A DNA stretch of 41,091 nucleotides from JBGSOV01 sp964558715. GTDB lineage: Bacteria; Patescibacteriota; Gracilibacteria; CAIRYL01; GCA-016699755. The notes beneath the pieces were generated by a model. That model had not been told where the DNA came from. It saw only the letters and a list, made by a program, of their open reading frames with translations, and did no database searches. A program made the translations under genes and the position numbers. Below, in pieces: positions 7,985 through 15,277 of the stretch. Every line of letters begins with the position of its first letter. Position 1 is the stretch's first letter. The stretch covers positions 1-41,091 of the forward strand of contig CAZLFD010000008.1 in the NCBI GenBank assembly GCA_964558715.1, written 5' to 3'.

Positions 7985-9394
7985 CTAGCTATATCCCGCC
8001 TCCTGCTCCAAATGCCAACCAAGGTTCAAAATCATCGCTTCGTCGAATTGCTTCCCTAAAATCTGTACCCCCGTCGGCAAACCATCGATTTTACCAGTCG
8101 GTACCGCGAGTGACGGAATGCCAACGGTGTTGGCCGTAACCGTGAAGATATCTGCCAGATACATCTGCAACGGGTCATCAACTTTGTCGCCGAATTTGAA
8201 GGGCGGTGTGGGTGAAACGGGTGCGAGCAAAGCATCGACTTCGCCAAAAACGCGGTCGTAATCGGCCTTCATCTTGCTGCGCACGGCGGCAGCTTTTTTG
8301 TAGTAGGCGTCGACATAGCCAGATGAAAGTGTAAAGGTACCCATCATGATCGCACGTTTTACCTCGTCGCCAAATGCCTGGCGCGAAGCCATGTATGATT
8401 CGGCTAGGTCTTTCTCGGTCTTGCTGTGACCAAAGCGGATGCCGTCGTATCGCGCCATATTGGTGCTTGCCTCGGCTTTTACGAGCAAGTAGTAGGTGGG
8501 AATCGCGTAATCAGTGAGTGGCAACGATACTTCGGTGATGATTGCGCCACGTTTTTCGAGCAGTTTTGCGGCGTCTTCACAGGCGGCTTTAATGCGCGGG
8601 TCGCACCCTTCGGCGTTGAAAAACTCTTTCGGCAGGCCGATTTTTTTACCGGCGATCGGGTCTTCGAGTGACTTGGTGTATTGCGGAACTGCAGTATTGG
8701 GAGTGGTGGCATCGCGCGGGTCTTTGCCGGCGATCACCTCGAGCACGGCGGCGGCATCGGCCACGGAATTGGTGAGCGGCCCGATGGTATCAAAACTGCT
8801 GGCATACGCCATAACGCCGTAACGGGAGACACGGCCATAAGTGACTTTGAGCCCAACACAGCCGCAAAAATTCGCCGGCTGGCGGATAGAACCACCAGTA
8901 TCGGTACCGAGCGCAAACACGGCTTCATTGCCTGCAACTGCAGCTGCGCTGCCGCCAGAGCTACCACCGGGTACACATTCGTGGTCGTGTGGATTTTTGG
9001 TCGTGCCATACGCGGAATTTTCGGTAGATGAGCCCATAGCAAATTCGTCGCAGTTCGTTTTACCGAGGAGGATTGCCCCCGCATCTTCCAGTTTTTCCCA
9101 TACCGTTGCTGAATACGGCGGAATAAAATCTTCCAACATTTTGCTTGCAGCAGTGGTTTTGATGCCTTTCGTGCAGATGATGTCTTTGACTGCGATAGGA
9201 ATCCCCGCTAATGGTTTGCTGAAATCTTTGCTTGTATCCAACTCCCCAGCTTGCCGTAATGCGATATCTTCGGTAACCGAGATGTAGGCGTTCAAGGGTG
9301 AGGCTTTGATCTTGGCAAGATATTGATTCGTCAAATCCGTCGCAGAAGTTGTTCCAGAACGAAGATCGGTGAGCAGGGATGCGATTGTGGTCAT
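7985..9394 (-). CDS. gatA: Asp-tRNA(Asn)/Glu-tRNA(Gln) amidotransferase subunit A
   Basis: This 469-aa amidase-signature enzyme is the glutaminase of GatCAB, which converts misacylated Glu-tRNA(Gln) or Asp-tRNA(Asn) to the cognate amide. The catalytic Ser-cis-Ser-Lys set is intact: Lys70 (IAVKDI), Ser145 (GGSSGGSAAAV) and Ser169 (GTDTGGSIRQPA). Their spacing of 75 and 24 residues matches the characterised bacterial enzyme. ATG at 9394 gives MTTIASLLTDL as expected; the longer frame to 9496 runs into gatC. It follows gatC by 7 nt on the minus strand and is probably cotranscribed with it. gatB is not in the window. Confidence 0.96.
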   Translation of the reverse strand: MTTIASLLTDLRSGTTSATDLTNQYLAKIKASPLNAYISVTEDIALRQAGELDTSKDFSKPLAGIPIAVKDIICTKGIKTTAASKMLEDFIPPYSATVWEKLEDAGAILLGKTNCDEFAMGSSTENSAYGTTKNPHDHECVPGGSSGGSAAAVAGNEAVFALGTDTGGSIRQPANFCGCVGLKVTYGRVSRYGVMAYASSFDTIGPLTNSVADAAAVLEVIAGKDPRDATTPNTAVPQYTKSLEDPIAGKKIGLPKEFFNAEGCDPRIKAACEDAAKLLEKRGAIITEVSLPLTDYAIPTYYLLVKAEASTNMARYDGIRFGHSKTEKDLAESYMASRQAFGDEVKRAIMMGTFTLSSGYVDAYYKKAAAVRSKMKADYDRVFGEVDALLAPVSPTPPFKFGDKVDDPLQMYLADIFTVTANTVGIPSLAVPTGKIDGLPTGVQILGKQFDEAMILNLGWHLEQEAGYS

Positions 9395-9401
9395 AAGAAA
9401 A

Positions 9402-9686
9402 TTAGAGAGTCTTTTGGGCGCGAATATGGTTTTTGGTAACACCGAGCGGTGAGCACGCCAGCAGTTCATCGGCAATTTCAGAGGGGTGGACTTCATCAGG
9501 GCGGGTCACGTCGGATAATCCAGTAATCTGCGCCACTGGTTCTACTCCAGTAGTATCGACTTCTTCGAGCTTTTCAAAAAACCCGAGAATGTCGTCGAGC
9601 TGATGGGTGAATTTTTTGACTTCATCTGGCGTCAGCCCCAAACGAGCGAGTTGGGCGAGCTTTTGTACCTGCGTTTCATCGATCAT
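9402..9686 (-). CDS. gatC: Asp/Glu-tRNA amidotransferase subunit C
   Basis: This 94-aa small subunit stabilises the GatA-GatB interface. The N-terminal pattern IDETQVQKLAQLARLGLTPDE and the later VEPVAQITGLSDVTRPDEV segment are typical of GatC. ATG 9686 was chosen because the family starts exactly there; the upstream extension is unlikely. It is the first gene of the gatC-gatA pair and is divergent from the CAP-protein gene, with about 115 nt between the two starts. Confidence 0.93.
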   Translation of the reverse strand: MIDETQVQKLAQLARLGLTPDEVKKFTHQLDDILGFFEKLEEVDTTGVEPVAQITGLSDVTRPDEVHPSEIADELLACSPLGVTKNHIRAQKTL

Positions 9687-9750
9687 AAGAATGCGGATAA
9701 TCGTGCGGTATTGTGCCAAAGCGGAGGCGAATCGGCAAGCCGGCATTTGC

Positions 9751-9779
9751 TTTTATGTTTTGTAAAAACATGGTATAAT
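9751..9779 (+). promoter_or_regulatory. Extended -10 promoter of CAP-protein gene with inverted repeat
   Basis: TGG-TATAAT (9771-9779) is an extended -10 box; the candidate -35, TTTTAT (9751-9756), is poor. An inverted repeat ATGTTTT (9755-9761), GTA, AAAACAT (9765-9771) fills the spacer and could be an operator. It lies about 20 nt before ATG 9802. Confidence 0.5.
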
Positions 9780-9801
9780 CAGATGATATAGTAACAAACA
9801 A

Positions 9802-10716
9802 ATGGGAAACATAAAATCTGCCAGCGCGCTTATTCTCACCATTATAATGACCTGCATTCTGGTACTTGCGATGCATTCGCGTGCAGATGCCGCCGCCACA
9901 ACCTGTCATCTTTTTACAAAAGTGATCGATTTTTCAGAAGTGTCAGGGTATGCACCCCCGTATAATATTTTCTCGACGGCGAAAGAAGATCTCTTAACGG
10001 CAGTTTGCGATGAGAACTCAGTTACAATCAAGGCAGGGAGCACTGCGCCAGATTTTGCTGTGTACAACAAAGGATACGTTTACAGTGGTAGTTGGCAGAT
10101 GTTTCAGTTCGACCCTCAGCAAGAACGAGAGAGCTATCTAAACACCATGGCAACGCACACCATCGATCAAGCGCCGACTACGACAGAAAGCTTTTTTGTG
10201 AGCTATGTGTGCGTTCCATTTGGCAGTAGCGGATATAAATGTGGATGTAGTGATACGCCCTGCACCGAGAATAAATGGCAGATCCAGTCATACAAAAAGC
10301 CAGATGACCCAGCACCTACAGCCCAACCGAACCCGACACCAGTTGAGGGGCCGACGGGCGTATCAAAAGAACTCTTCGACCTGGTAAACGAACATAGAAA
10401 AACGATTGGGAAACAACCCTTTGTCTGGAATGCGATTATTGAAAGAGAGGCAGCCCAGCACGCAAAAAATATTGATGAAGGAAAGGTTCCGGGTGGGCAT
10501 CAAGGCCAACAAGGTCGAGTAGATACGATAATAAGAGAGGTTCCTGAAATCAATTCAACGTGTGGCGAAGTAGTCGCGACTTATGGCGACCCGCCCAATG
10601 CATTGAGCGCCTGGCTCGCCAGTACGTCTGGCCACAAAGAAATGGTTGAATCGGATTTTGCTTATGCCGGCTTTAGTATTATTGGTTCGAGTGCCGTCGG
10701 CCTCGTCTGTGAGTAG
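9802..10716 (+). CDS. Secreted CAP/SCP-domain protein
   Basis: This 304-aa protein starts with a signal peptide (hydrophobic residues 8-24, likely cleavage near ADA-A at 30). Residues 31-165 form a Cys-containing region I do not recognise, and a Pro/Thr-rich linker follows (about 166-185). The C-terminal 115 residues are a CAP (SCP/PR-1) domain: LFDLVNEHRKTIGKQPFVWN, AAQHAKNI, CGEVVA, AWLASTSGHKEMVESDFAYAGF. His and Glu residues of the usual CAP cavity are present (GGH, CGE, SGHK). CAP proteins are extracellular with varied roles in adhesion, lipid binding or peptidase-like activity, so function is not assignable. The gene is monocistronic, with its own promoter and no Shine-Dalgarno. Confidence 0.85.
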   Translation: MGNIKSASALILTIIMTCILVLAMHSRADAAATTCHLFTKVIDFSEVSGYAPPYNIFSTAKEDLLTAVCDENSVTIKAGSTAPDFAVYNKGYVYSGSWQMFQFDPQQERESYLNTMATHTIDQAPTTTESFFVSYVCVPFGSSGYKCGCSDTPCTENKWQIQSYKKPDDPAPTAQPNPTPVEGPTGVSKELFDLVNEHRKTIGKQPFVWNAIIEREAAQHAKNIDEGKVPGGHQGQQGRVDTIIREVPEINSTCGEVVATYGDPPNALSAWLASTSGHKEMVESDFAYAGFSIIGSSAVGLVCE

Positions 10717-10862
10717 GTTGCTACAATAAGGTAAAGATTTTATAGAGATATTTTTCCTTGCATTCGACAAAAATTTTGTGCATGATTTTCGACTTTACAA
10801 GTCGGGGAAGATTTTGCGAATGTCAGTACTGCTCCCAAGAAACTTTTCTCGCAATCGACGAC

Positions 10863-10891
10863 TTGACTTGATAAAGTTAGCACTCTAGAAT
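10863..10891 (+). promoter_or_regulatory. Sigma70 promoter of heat-shock-type gene
   Basis: TTGACT (10863-10868), a 17-nt spacer and TAGAAT (10886-10891). The -10 box lies in the spacer of the CIRCE element, so bound HrcA would block RNA polymerase. Confidence 0.8.
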
Positions 10892-10903
10892 CGTGAGTGC
10901 CAA
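10877..10903 (+). promoter_or_regulatory. CIRCE element (HrcA operator) 1
   Basis: TTAGCACTC (10877-10885), 9-nt spacer, GAGTGCCAA (10895-10903). The first half matches the CIRCE consensus exactly and the second half differs by one base from GAGTGCTAA. It sits over the promoter of the 119-aa protein gene. HrcA itself is not encoded in the window. Confidence 0.9.
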
Positions 10904-10926
10904 GCATTACACTTTCACTTCTCATC

Positions 10927-11286
10927 ATGAAAAGAACTGCTCGCTCTCCATCTGCTGTCACGCTTCCTGCCAAGATCTTTAAGATTATGGTTCGTACCGA
11001 CGCGCACGAATTGGGCTTGGTGGTTGCACATCATACGCCAGAATCCGAAGACAATGTGATTGTTAAGGGCGAAGTAAAGAAGTTTCGGAATGAGACCGAA
11101 AAGTTGAAATTTTTGTATGGTATCCAACGGAAAGGCTTTACTAATTTCGAAACCTGTTCGGGCAAGTTCGATATTGAGACGGTAGTCCTCGAAGAGCTCG
11201 TCCGCCGCCAGAGCGAGCGTGACCGCGTTTTGCAAGAACGGCAACGCAACGGCATTCTGGCCACGAGCACGCGAACTGTCGCATAA
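10927..11286 (+). CDS. Unrecognised 119-aa protein under CIRCE control
   Basis: I do not recognise this protein. It has a basic N-terminus (residues 1-20, Lys/Arg and Pro), a central region (21-80) with alternating hydrophobic residues that looks beta-strand rich and one Cys (77), and a strongly charged, probably helical C-terminus (83-108, Arg/Glu rich). There is no signal peptide or membrane helix. ATG 10927 is used because it lies about 30 nt downstream of the -10 box; an earlier non-ATG start at 10897 would fall inside the operator region. The operator makes it a predicted member of the HrcA heat-shock regulon with dnaK, so a chaperone cofactor, ribosome-associated or protein-quality role is conceivable. 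That role is inference only. Confidence 0.8.
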   Translation: MKRTARSPSAVTLPAKIFKIMVRTDAHELGLVVAHHTPESEDNVIVKGEVKKFRNETEKLKFLYGIQRKGFTNFETCSGKFDIETVVLEELVRRQSERDRVLQERQRNGILATSTRTVA

Positions 11287-11373
11287 GAAAACAGAGAAAG
11301 ATATACCGGCTTGCATTCCCGACTAACTCAGTGAAACGATGGTGTGATTGGAATTGGGTGGCTTTTTATGACA

Positions 11374-11625
11374 TCAAATCTTCTTGAAACGCTGAGGATT
11401 AAAATCTCCTTCCAAACCCTCAAAGCAGAGTCTTCTTAAAAATCCCCTATCGCTTCCTTTCGGTTCAACGAGTAATTCTCTGACACATAATCGTGTACCT
11501 CTTTTTATTGTTCCCACCACATCTCGAACTGCCTCTACGTCATCACCAACTCTTACGAGCTCTCTCCCACGAACATAAATCCCCTCTCGCCTCCATCGCT
11601 CTGGAATCCTTCTAAATCGACACAC
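11374..11625 (-). CDS. Possible small basic protein, hypothetical
   Basis: The 83-residue frame (GTG start at 11625; a TTG at 11679 would lengthen it to 101) has a coding-like look: Arg-rich RRIPERWRREGIYVRGRELV, then VGDDVEAVRDVVGTI and a GTRLCVRELLVEPKGSD segment. That pattern suggests a small beta-rich, possibly nucleic-acid-binding fold. I cannot name a family. It is antisense in the spacer between the two CIRCE promoters, has no clear Shine-Dalgarno, and may be spurious. Without it, 11287-11698 would be a gene-free stretch of about 410 nt. Confidence 0.4.
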   Translation of the reverse strand: MCRFRRIPERWRREGIYVRGRELVRVGDDVEAVRDVVGTIKRGTRLCVRELLVEPKGSDRGFLRRLCFEGLEGDFNPQRFKKI

Positions 11626-11698
11626 AATTCTGGAACAAAAATAAGAATGTATTAAATCGTACTTGGAAATAAAAAACAAGGCTTATTCGAGAAAACTC

Positions 11699-11727
11699 TT
11701 GACGGGAAACTTTTGGCACTCTAAAAT
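11699..11727 (+). promoter_or_regulatory. Sigma70 promoter of DUF2188-dnaK operon
   Basis: TTGACG (11699-11704), 17-nt spacer, TAAAAT (11722-11727). The geometry relative to the CIRCE element is the same as at 10863-10903, with the -10 box inside the operator spacer. Confidence 0.8.
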
Positions 11728-11739
11728 AGAGAGTGCTAA
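11713..11739 (+). promoter_or_regulatory. CIRCE element (HrcA operator) 2
   Basis: TTGGCACTC (11713-11721), 9-nt spacer, GAGTGCTAA (11731-11739). The second half is a perfect consensus and the first half has one mismatch. It controls the DUF2188 gene and dnaK. Confidence 0.92.
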
Positions 11740-11754
11740 ATTTCAAAAAACATC

Positions 11755-11979
11755 ATGAAAGGCAAAGACCAACATGTTGTTCCGCACGAAGGCGGATGGG
11801 CGGTAAAAGGTGCAGGCAACTCCCGAGCCACCTTAGTTCATGCGAATCAAGAAGAAGCCATTGAACACGCGCGTAAGATCGCGATCAGTCAGGGCTCAGA
11901 AATGCTTATTCATGGTGAAGATGGTCGTATCAGAGAAAGAAACACCTATGGTCATGACCCATTTCCGCCTCGCGGATAA
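11755..11979 (+). CDS. DUF2188 family protein
   Basis: This 74-aa protein matches the DUF2188 pattern: HVVPHEGGWAVKGAG at residues 5-19, then an Ala/Glu helix (EEAIEHARKIA), then SEMLIHGEDGRI and a C-terminal YGHDPFPP motif. The family is small, cytosolic and of unknown biochemical function. It is the first gene after the CIRCE-controlled promoter, 27 nt before dnaK, with no terminator between them. It is therefore predicted to be heat-inducible and cotranscribed with dnaK. The start ATG 11755 lies about 20 nt from the likely transcription start and lacks a Shine-Dalgarno. Confidence 0.88.
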   Translation: MKGKDQHVVPHEGGWAVKGAGNSRATLVHANQEEAIEHARKIAISQGSEMLIHGEDGRIRERNTYGHDPFPPRG

Positions 11980-12006
11980 AACACTTTTTCTCTATTTTTA
12001 CTTAAT

Positions 12007-13923
12007 ATGTCTAAAATTATCGGAATCGACCTCGGAACAACCAACAGCTGCGTTGCCGTCATGGAAGGCGGCGAGCCGACGGTCATCCCCAATTCAGAGG
12101 GGAACCGCACAACTCCATCTGTGGTCGCTGCCAAAGGCGAAGATCGGTTGGTAGGCGTAACTGCCAAGCGCCAAGCGGTCACAAACCCGAAAAACACCAT
12201 TTTTTCTGCTAAACGTTTTATCGGGCATAAGCATTCCGAAATCAAAAAAGAAGCCGGGCAGATGCCGTTCGAAGTAAAAGAAGGCAAAGGCAAAGATGCC
12301 TACATCGTGTTTGACGGCAAAGAAGTGCGCCCAGAAGAGATATCTGCCATCGTCTTGCAGAAATTAAAATCTGATGCCGAAGCCTTTTTGGGGGAAGAAG
12401 TGAAAAAAGCCGTAATCACAGTTCCGGCCTATTTTAACGACAGCCAGCGCCAAGCCACGAAAGATGCCGGGAAGATCGCCGGGTTAGAAGTAGAACGGAT
12501 CATCAACGAACCAACGGCAGCCGCGCTCGCCTACGGTTTGGATAAACAAGAAAAAAGCGAGAAGATCGTCGTCTACGATCTGGGTGGCGGTACCTTCGAT
12601 GTTTCGATCATGGAACTGGGTGACGGCGTGTTTGAGGTAAATTCGACCAATGGCGATACGCATCTCGGTGGAGACGACTTCGACCAGGTGATCATCGATT
12701 GGCTCATAGAGCAGTTTAACAAAGACGAAGGCGTCGATTTGAGTAAAGATATCATGGCAGTTCAAAGGATTAAAGAAGCCGCTGAAAAAGCCAAGATCGA
12801 ACTTAGTAGCACGCAAGAGACCGAGATCAACCTGCCGTTTATTACTGCAACCGATAGCGGACCGAAGCACATGGTCGTGAAATTGACTCGCGCCAAACTA
12901 GAAGCTCTTACTTCTGACCTCATAAAGCGCTCATTAGAACCGTGTAAAAAGGCTCTGAAAGACGCGAAGCTCAGCGCAAAAGATATCGACGAAGTGGTGC
13001 TTGTGGGCGGAATGACGCGCATGCCAGCGGTGCAAAATGCGGTGAAAGAATTTTTCGGCAAAGAGCCGCACAAAGGCATCAACCCAGATGAAGTCGTAGC
13101 GATCGGTGCCGCCATTCAAGGCGGCGTGCTACGCGGCGATGTGAAGGATATCGTGCTCCTCGACGTGACTCCCCTTTCGCTTAGCATCGAGACTTTAGGA
13201 GGGGTCGCGACAAAAGTCATCGAACGCAATACAACGATTCCTTCCAGTAAATCGCAAACCTTCTCGACCGCGGCAGATAACCAACCCGCGGTAGATGTAC
13301 ACGTAGTACAAGGTGAACGCGAAATGGCAGCGGATAATAAGTCACTCGGGCATTTTAACCTGGATGGAATTCCACCCGCACCGCGCGGCGTTCCGCAAAT
13401 CGAAGTGACGTTCGACCTCGATGCGAATGGTATCCTCAAGGTATCGGCGAAAGACCAGGCGACCGGGAAAGAGAATCACATCACTATTAAAGGCAGTAGC
13501 GGATTGAGTGACGACGAAATCGACCAGATGAAAAAAGACGCCGAAGCCAACGCCGAAGAAGATAAGAAAAAGCGCGAACTTATCGAGGCAAAGAATAAAT
13601 TGGATGCCGAAATCTTTCAGGGCGAAAAACTCGCCGAAGAAGCGAAAGATAAAATCGATGAAAAGCTTATCGAAGAAGTAAACACGGCAGTCACCGAAGC
13701 GAAAAAAGTGATAGAGAAAGAAGGGGCCGACAAAGACGAGTACGAAAAAGCCAGTGAAGAACTGATGAAACATCTGCAAAACGCCGGTGCCGCGATGTAT
13801 GAAGTAGCAAGCAAAGAAGCGGAATCAGGCGGAGATGAAGAGAAAAAGGAAGACGACGTAGAAGATGCCGAAGTGGTGGATGAAAAAGAGAAAAAAGAAG
13901 AAGACGGCGAGAAGAAAGAGTAA
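12007..13923 (+). CDS. dnaK: Molecular chaperone DnaK (Hsp70)
   Basis: This 638-aa Hsp70 is full length. The ATPase domain begins IIGIDLGTTNSCVAV, with phosphate-binding VYDLGGGTFDVSI near residue 180-195 and adenosine-binding VLVGGMTRMP near 325-335. The substrate-binding domain (about 375-500) contains DVTPLSLSIETLGG and the VQGERE segment. The helical lid is followed by a very acidic Glu/Lys/Asp tail. DnaK refolds and protects proteins with DnaJ and GrpE, but neither partner gene nor hrcA is in the window. That is unusual, because grpE-dnaK-dnaJ clustering is common. It is transcribed from the CIRCE promoter via the DUF2188 gene. The leader before ATG 12007 is T/C-rich without a Shine-Dalgarno. 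Confidence 0.98.
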   Translation: MSKIIGIDLGTTNSCVAVMEGGEPTVIPNSEGNRTTPSVVAAKGEDRLVGVTAKRQAVTNPKNTIFSAKRFIGHKHSEIKKEAGQMPFEVKEGKGKDAYIVFDGKEVRPEEISAIVLQKLKSDAEAFLGEEVKKAVITVPAYFNDSQRQATKDAGKIAGLEVERIINEPTAAALAYGLDKQEKSEKIVVYDLGGGTFDVSIMELGDGVFEVNSTNGDTHLGGDDFDQVIIDWLIEQFNKDEGVDLSKDIMAVQRIKEAAEKAKIELSSTQETEINLPFITATDSGPKHMVVKLTRAKLEALTSDLIKRSLEPCKKALKDAKLSAKDIDEVVLVGGMTRMPAVQNAVKEFFGKEPHKGINPDEVVAIGAAIQGGVLRGDVKDIVLLDVTPLSLSIETLGGVATKVIERNTTIPSSKSQTFSTAADNQPAVDVHVVQGEREMAADNKSLGHFNLDGIPPAPRGVPQIEVTFDLDANGILKVSAKDQATGKENHITIKGSSGLSDDEIDQMKKDAEANAEEDKKKRELIEAKNKLDAEIFQGEKLAEEAKDKIDEKLIEEVNTAVTEAKKVIEKEGADKDEYEKASEELMKHLQNAGAAMYEVASKEAESGGDEEKKEDDVEDAEVVDEKEKKEEDGEKKE

Positions 13924-13981
13924 GCAAATGAAGCCCTCGAAAGGGGGCCACATATAACGAGAAAGCATATTTTTTGTTTCT

Positions 13982-14016
13982 CGGCGGAAGTCTCCTGAGA
14001 GGGGTTCCGCCGTTTT
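13982..14016 (+). terminator. Rho-independent terminator after dnaK
   Basis: CGGCGGAA (13982-13989) pairs with TTCCGCCG (14005-14012), followed by TTTT. It lies about 60 nt after the dnaK stop. Confidence 0.8.
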
Positions 14017-14434
14017 GCGCTTCGGATACTTCAGGCTTGCAGCCTGAAGCAAAAAGGTGTTTGGAATTGTCGAGAAAACTCTGCTGTTTTATTTTTTAAG
14101 TCAATTTTTTTCATTTCCAAAAGCAACCACTTTCAAGCTGCAATCTTGAAAGATCGCATGGTTTCGAAGGAGTAATTTCTGGTGGGCATCTCCTCCTAGA
14201 CAGGAGGAGTTGGAGGGGGTAGAAATTTAATTGAAACCTAATACTAATGCAGATCTCGCATTTCTCCCCCTCCCCTTTTTCAGGGAAGAGCTACTCCGTG
14301 CCAACTTCCTCACAATGAAATATAGCGGTTTTGTACTGTTTCGTGTTGTTTTGTGCTGTTTTGAATGAAATCATGCGGTCTTGTGTAAAATCGAATGGCT
14401 TAAGAAAAAGAGTGAAAGTAAAATCTCTAAAAAA
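14017..14434. repeat. Gene-free spacer with three palindromes
   Basis: This stretch of about 420 nt holds no convincing gene. It contains CTTCAGGCT-TGC-AGCCTGAAG (14029-14049), a related CTTTCAAG/CTTGAAAG hairpin around a CTGCAAT centre (14130-14152), and CTCCTCCT-AGAC-AGGAGGAG (14190-14209) leading into GGAGGGGGTAGA. The last resembles the block at 6323-6364. They look like REP-type or dispersed intergenic repeats. Confidence 0.55.
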
Positions 14435-14443
14435 TGTTACAAT
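14435..14443 (+). promoter_or_regulatory. Extended -10 box, likely leaderless methyltransferase mRNA
   Basis: TGT-TACAAT (14435-14443) is an extended -10 box with no good -35. The A of ATG 14450 lies 7 nt after it, where transcription would be expected to begin. The mRNA may therefore be leaderless. Confidence 0.5.
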
Positions 14444-14449
14444 GATGGC

Positions 14450-15190
14450 ATGTATGACTATTTTGGTTTGCAAGCGAAACTCGGCATCACCAAGCATCCG
14501 GGCGGCTGGAAGGCCACTAAGATCCTCTTGGCGAACTGCAAGGTTACCCCGCGCAAGCAGGTACTCGTAGTCGGCTGCGGCAACGGCACTGGCGCACAAA
14601 AGATAGACCGCTATACCGGATGCTGGGTGACGGGCATAGACATTTCGCCAGAGATGATCGCCAAAGCAAAATATAAGTCAGACGGTAGCGACCGCTTTTT
14701 TGTGGGCAACGTAGAAGCGTTGAAATACTCAGATGATTATTTCGACGTCGTGATTGTAGAATCGGTGCTCGCGTTTACGAACAAAACCAAAGCCCTGAAT
14801 GAAATCCGTCGAGTGCTAAAGCCCAATGGATATTTGGGCATGAATGAGGTCACCTGGTTGCAACCGCCGACCGTATTTATAGAAGATGGCATTAAGCGCG
14901 CCATCGGCGGTATACGACCCGAAAGTGAGGAGCGGTGGATCGAACTGCTAAACAATGCCGGTTTCTTAGAAGTGCATGCCGAAGTCTTTCCGTTTAAAAA
15001 ATGGCAGCAATTCATTGGTCAGCTGCAGATGCAAGAAAATATCTTTGCCATCGCTTGGCGTTTCATCAAGTATTACGTGAAAGACCGCGAATTTCGCCGC
15101 TCGGCGCACAAGATAATCAAAGACGCGCGCAGCATTCCCAAGGGTTTTTTGAAGTATTTAGGCTATGGGCTCTTTGTCGCGCATAAGTAA
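14450..15190 (+). CDS. Class I SAM-dependent methyltransferase
   Basis: This 246-aa cytosolic enzyme has a Rossmann methyltransferase core. Motif I is VLVVGCGNGTGAQ (38-50), GIDISPEMIAKAK is the acidic strand-2 region (about 65-77), DVVIVESVLAF is motif post-I/IV, and RRVLKPNGYLGMNEV follows (about 120-135). It resembles ubiquinone/sterol-type small-molecule methyltransferases (UbiE/Methyltransf_11), but the substrate cannot be deduced. The C-terminal 80 residues with Trp, Phe and Lys may contact membrane or lipid. The start at 14450 coincides with the predicted transcription start. No neighbours suggest a pathway. Confidence 0.85.
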   Translation: MYDYFGLQAKLGITKHPGGWKATKILLANCKVTPRKQVLVVGCGNGTGAQKIDRYTGCWVTGIDISPEMIAKAKYKSDGSDRFFVGNVEALKYSDDYFDVVIVESVLAFTNKTKALNEIRRVLKPNGYLGMNEVTWLQPPTVFIEDGIKRAIGGIRPESEERWIELLNNAGFLEVHAEVFPFKKWQQFIGQLQMQENIFAIAWRFIKYYVKDREFRRSAHKIIKDARSIPKGFLKYLGYGLFVAHK

Positions 15191-15239
15191 GAAAGCCAAA
15201 GCAAAACTGTGATTTCGCCTAGAAAAAAAGCCATAAAAG

Positions 15240-15248
15240 TGGTATATT
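15240..15248 (+). promoter_or_regulatory. Extended -10 promoter for Pro/Cys-rich protein gene
   Basis: TGG-TATATT (15240-15248) lies 30 nt before ATG 15278. No good -35 is visible. Confidence 0.4.
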
Positions 15249-15277
15249 TAGCGGATAAAATTGTGCATAAAAACCAA

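Noticed and set aside
14291..14599. Minus-strand ORF overlapping the methyltransferase start
   Set aside because: It is antisense to a well-supported methyltransferase core and low in recognisable features.
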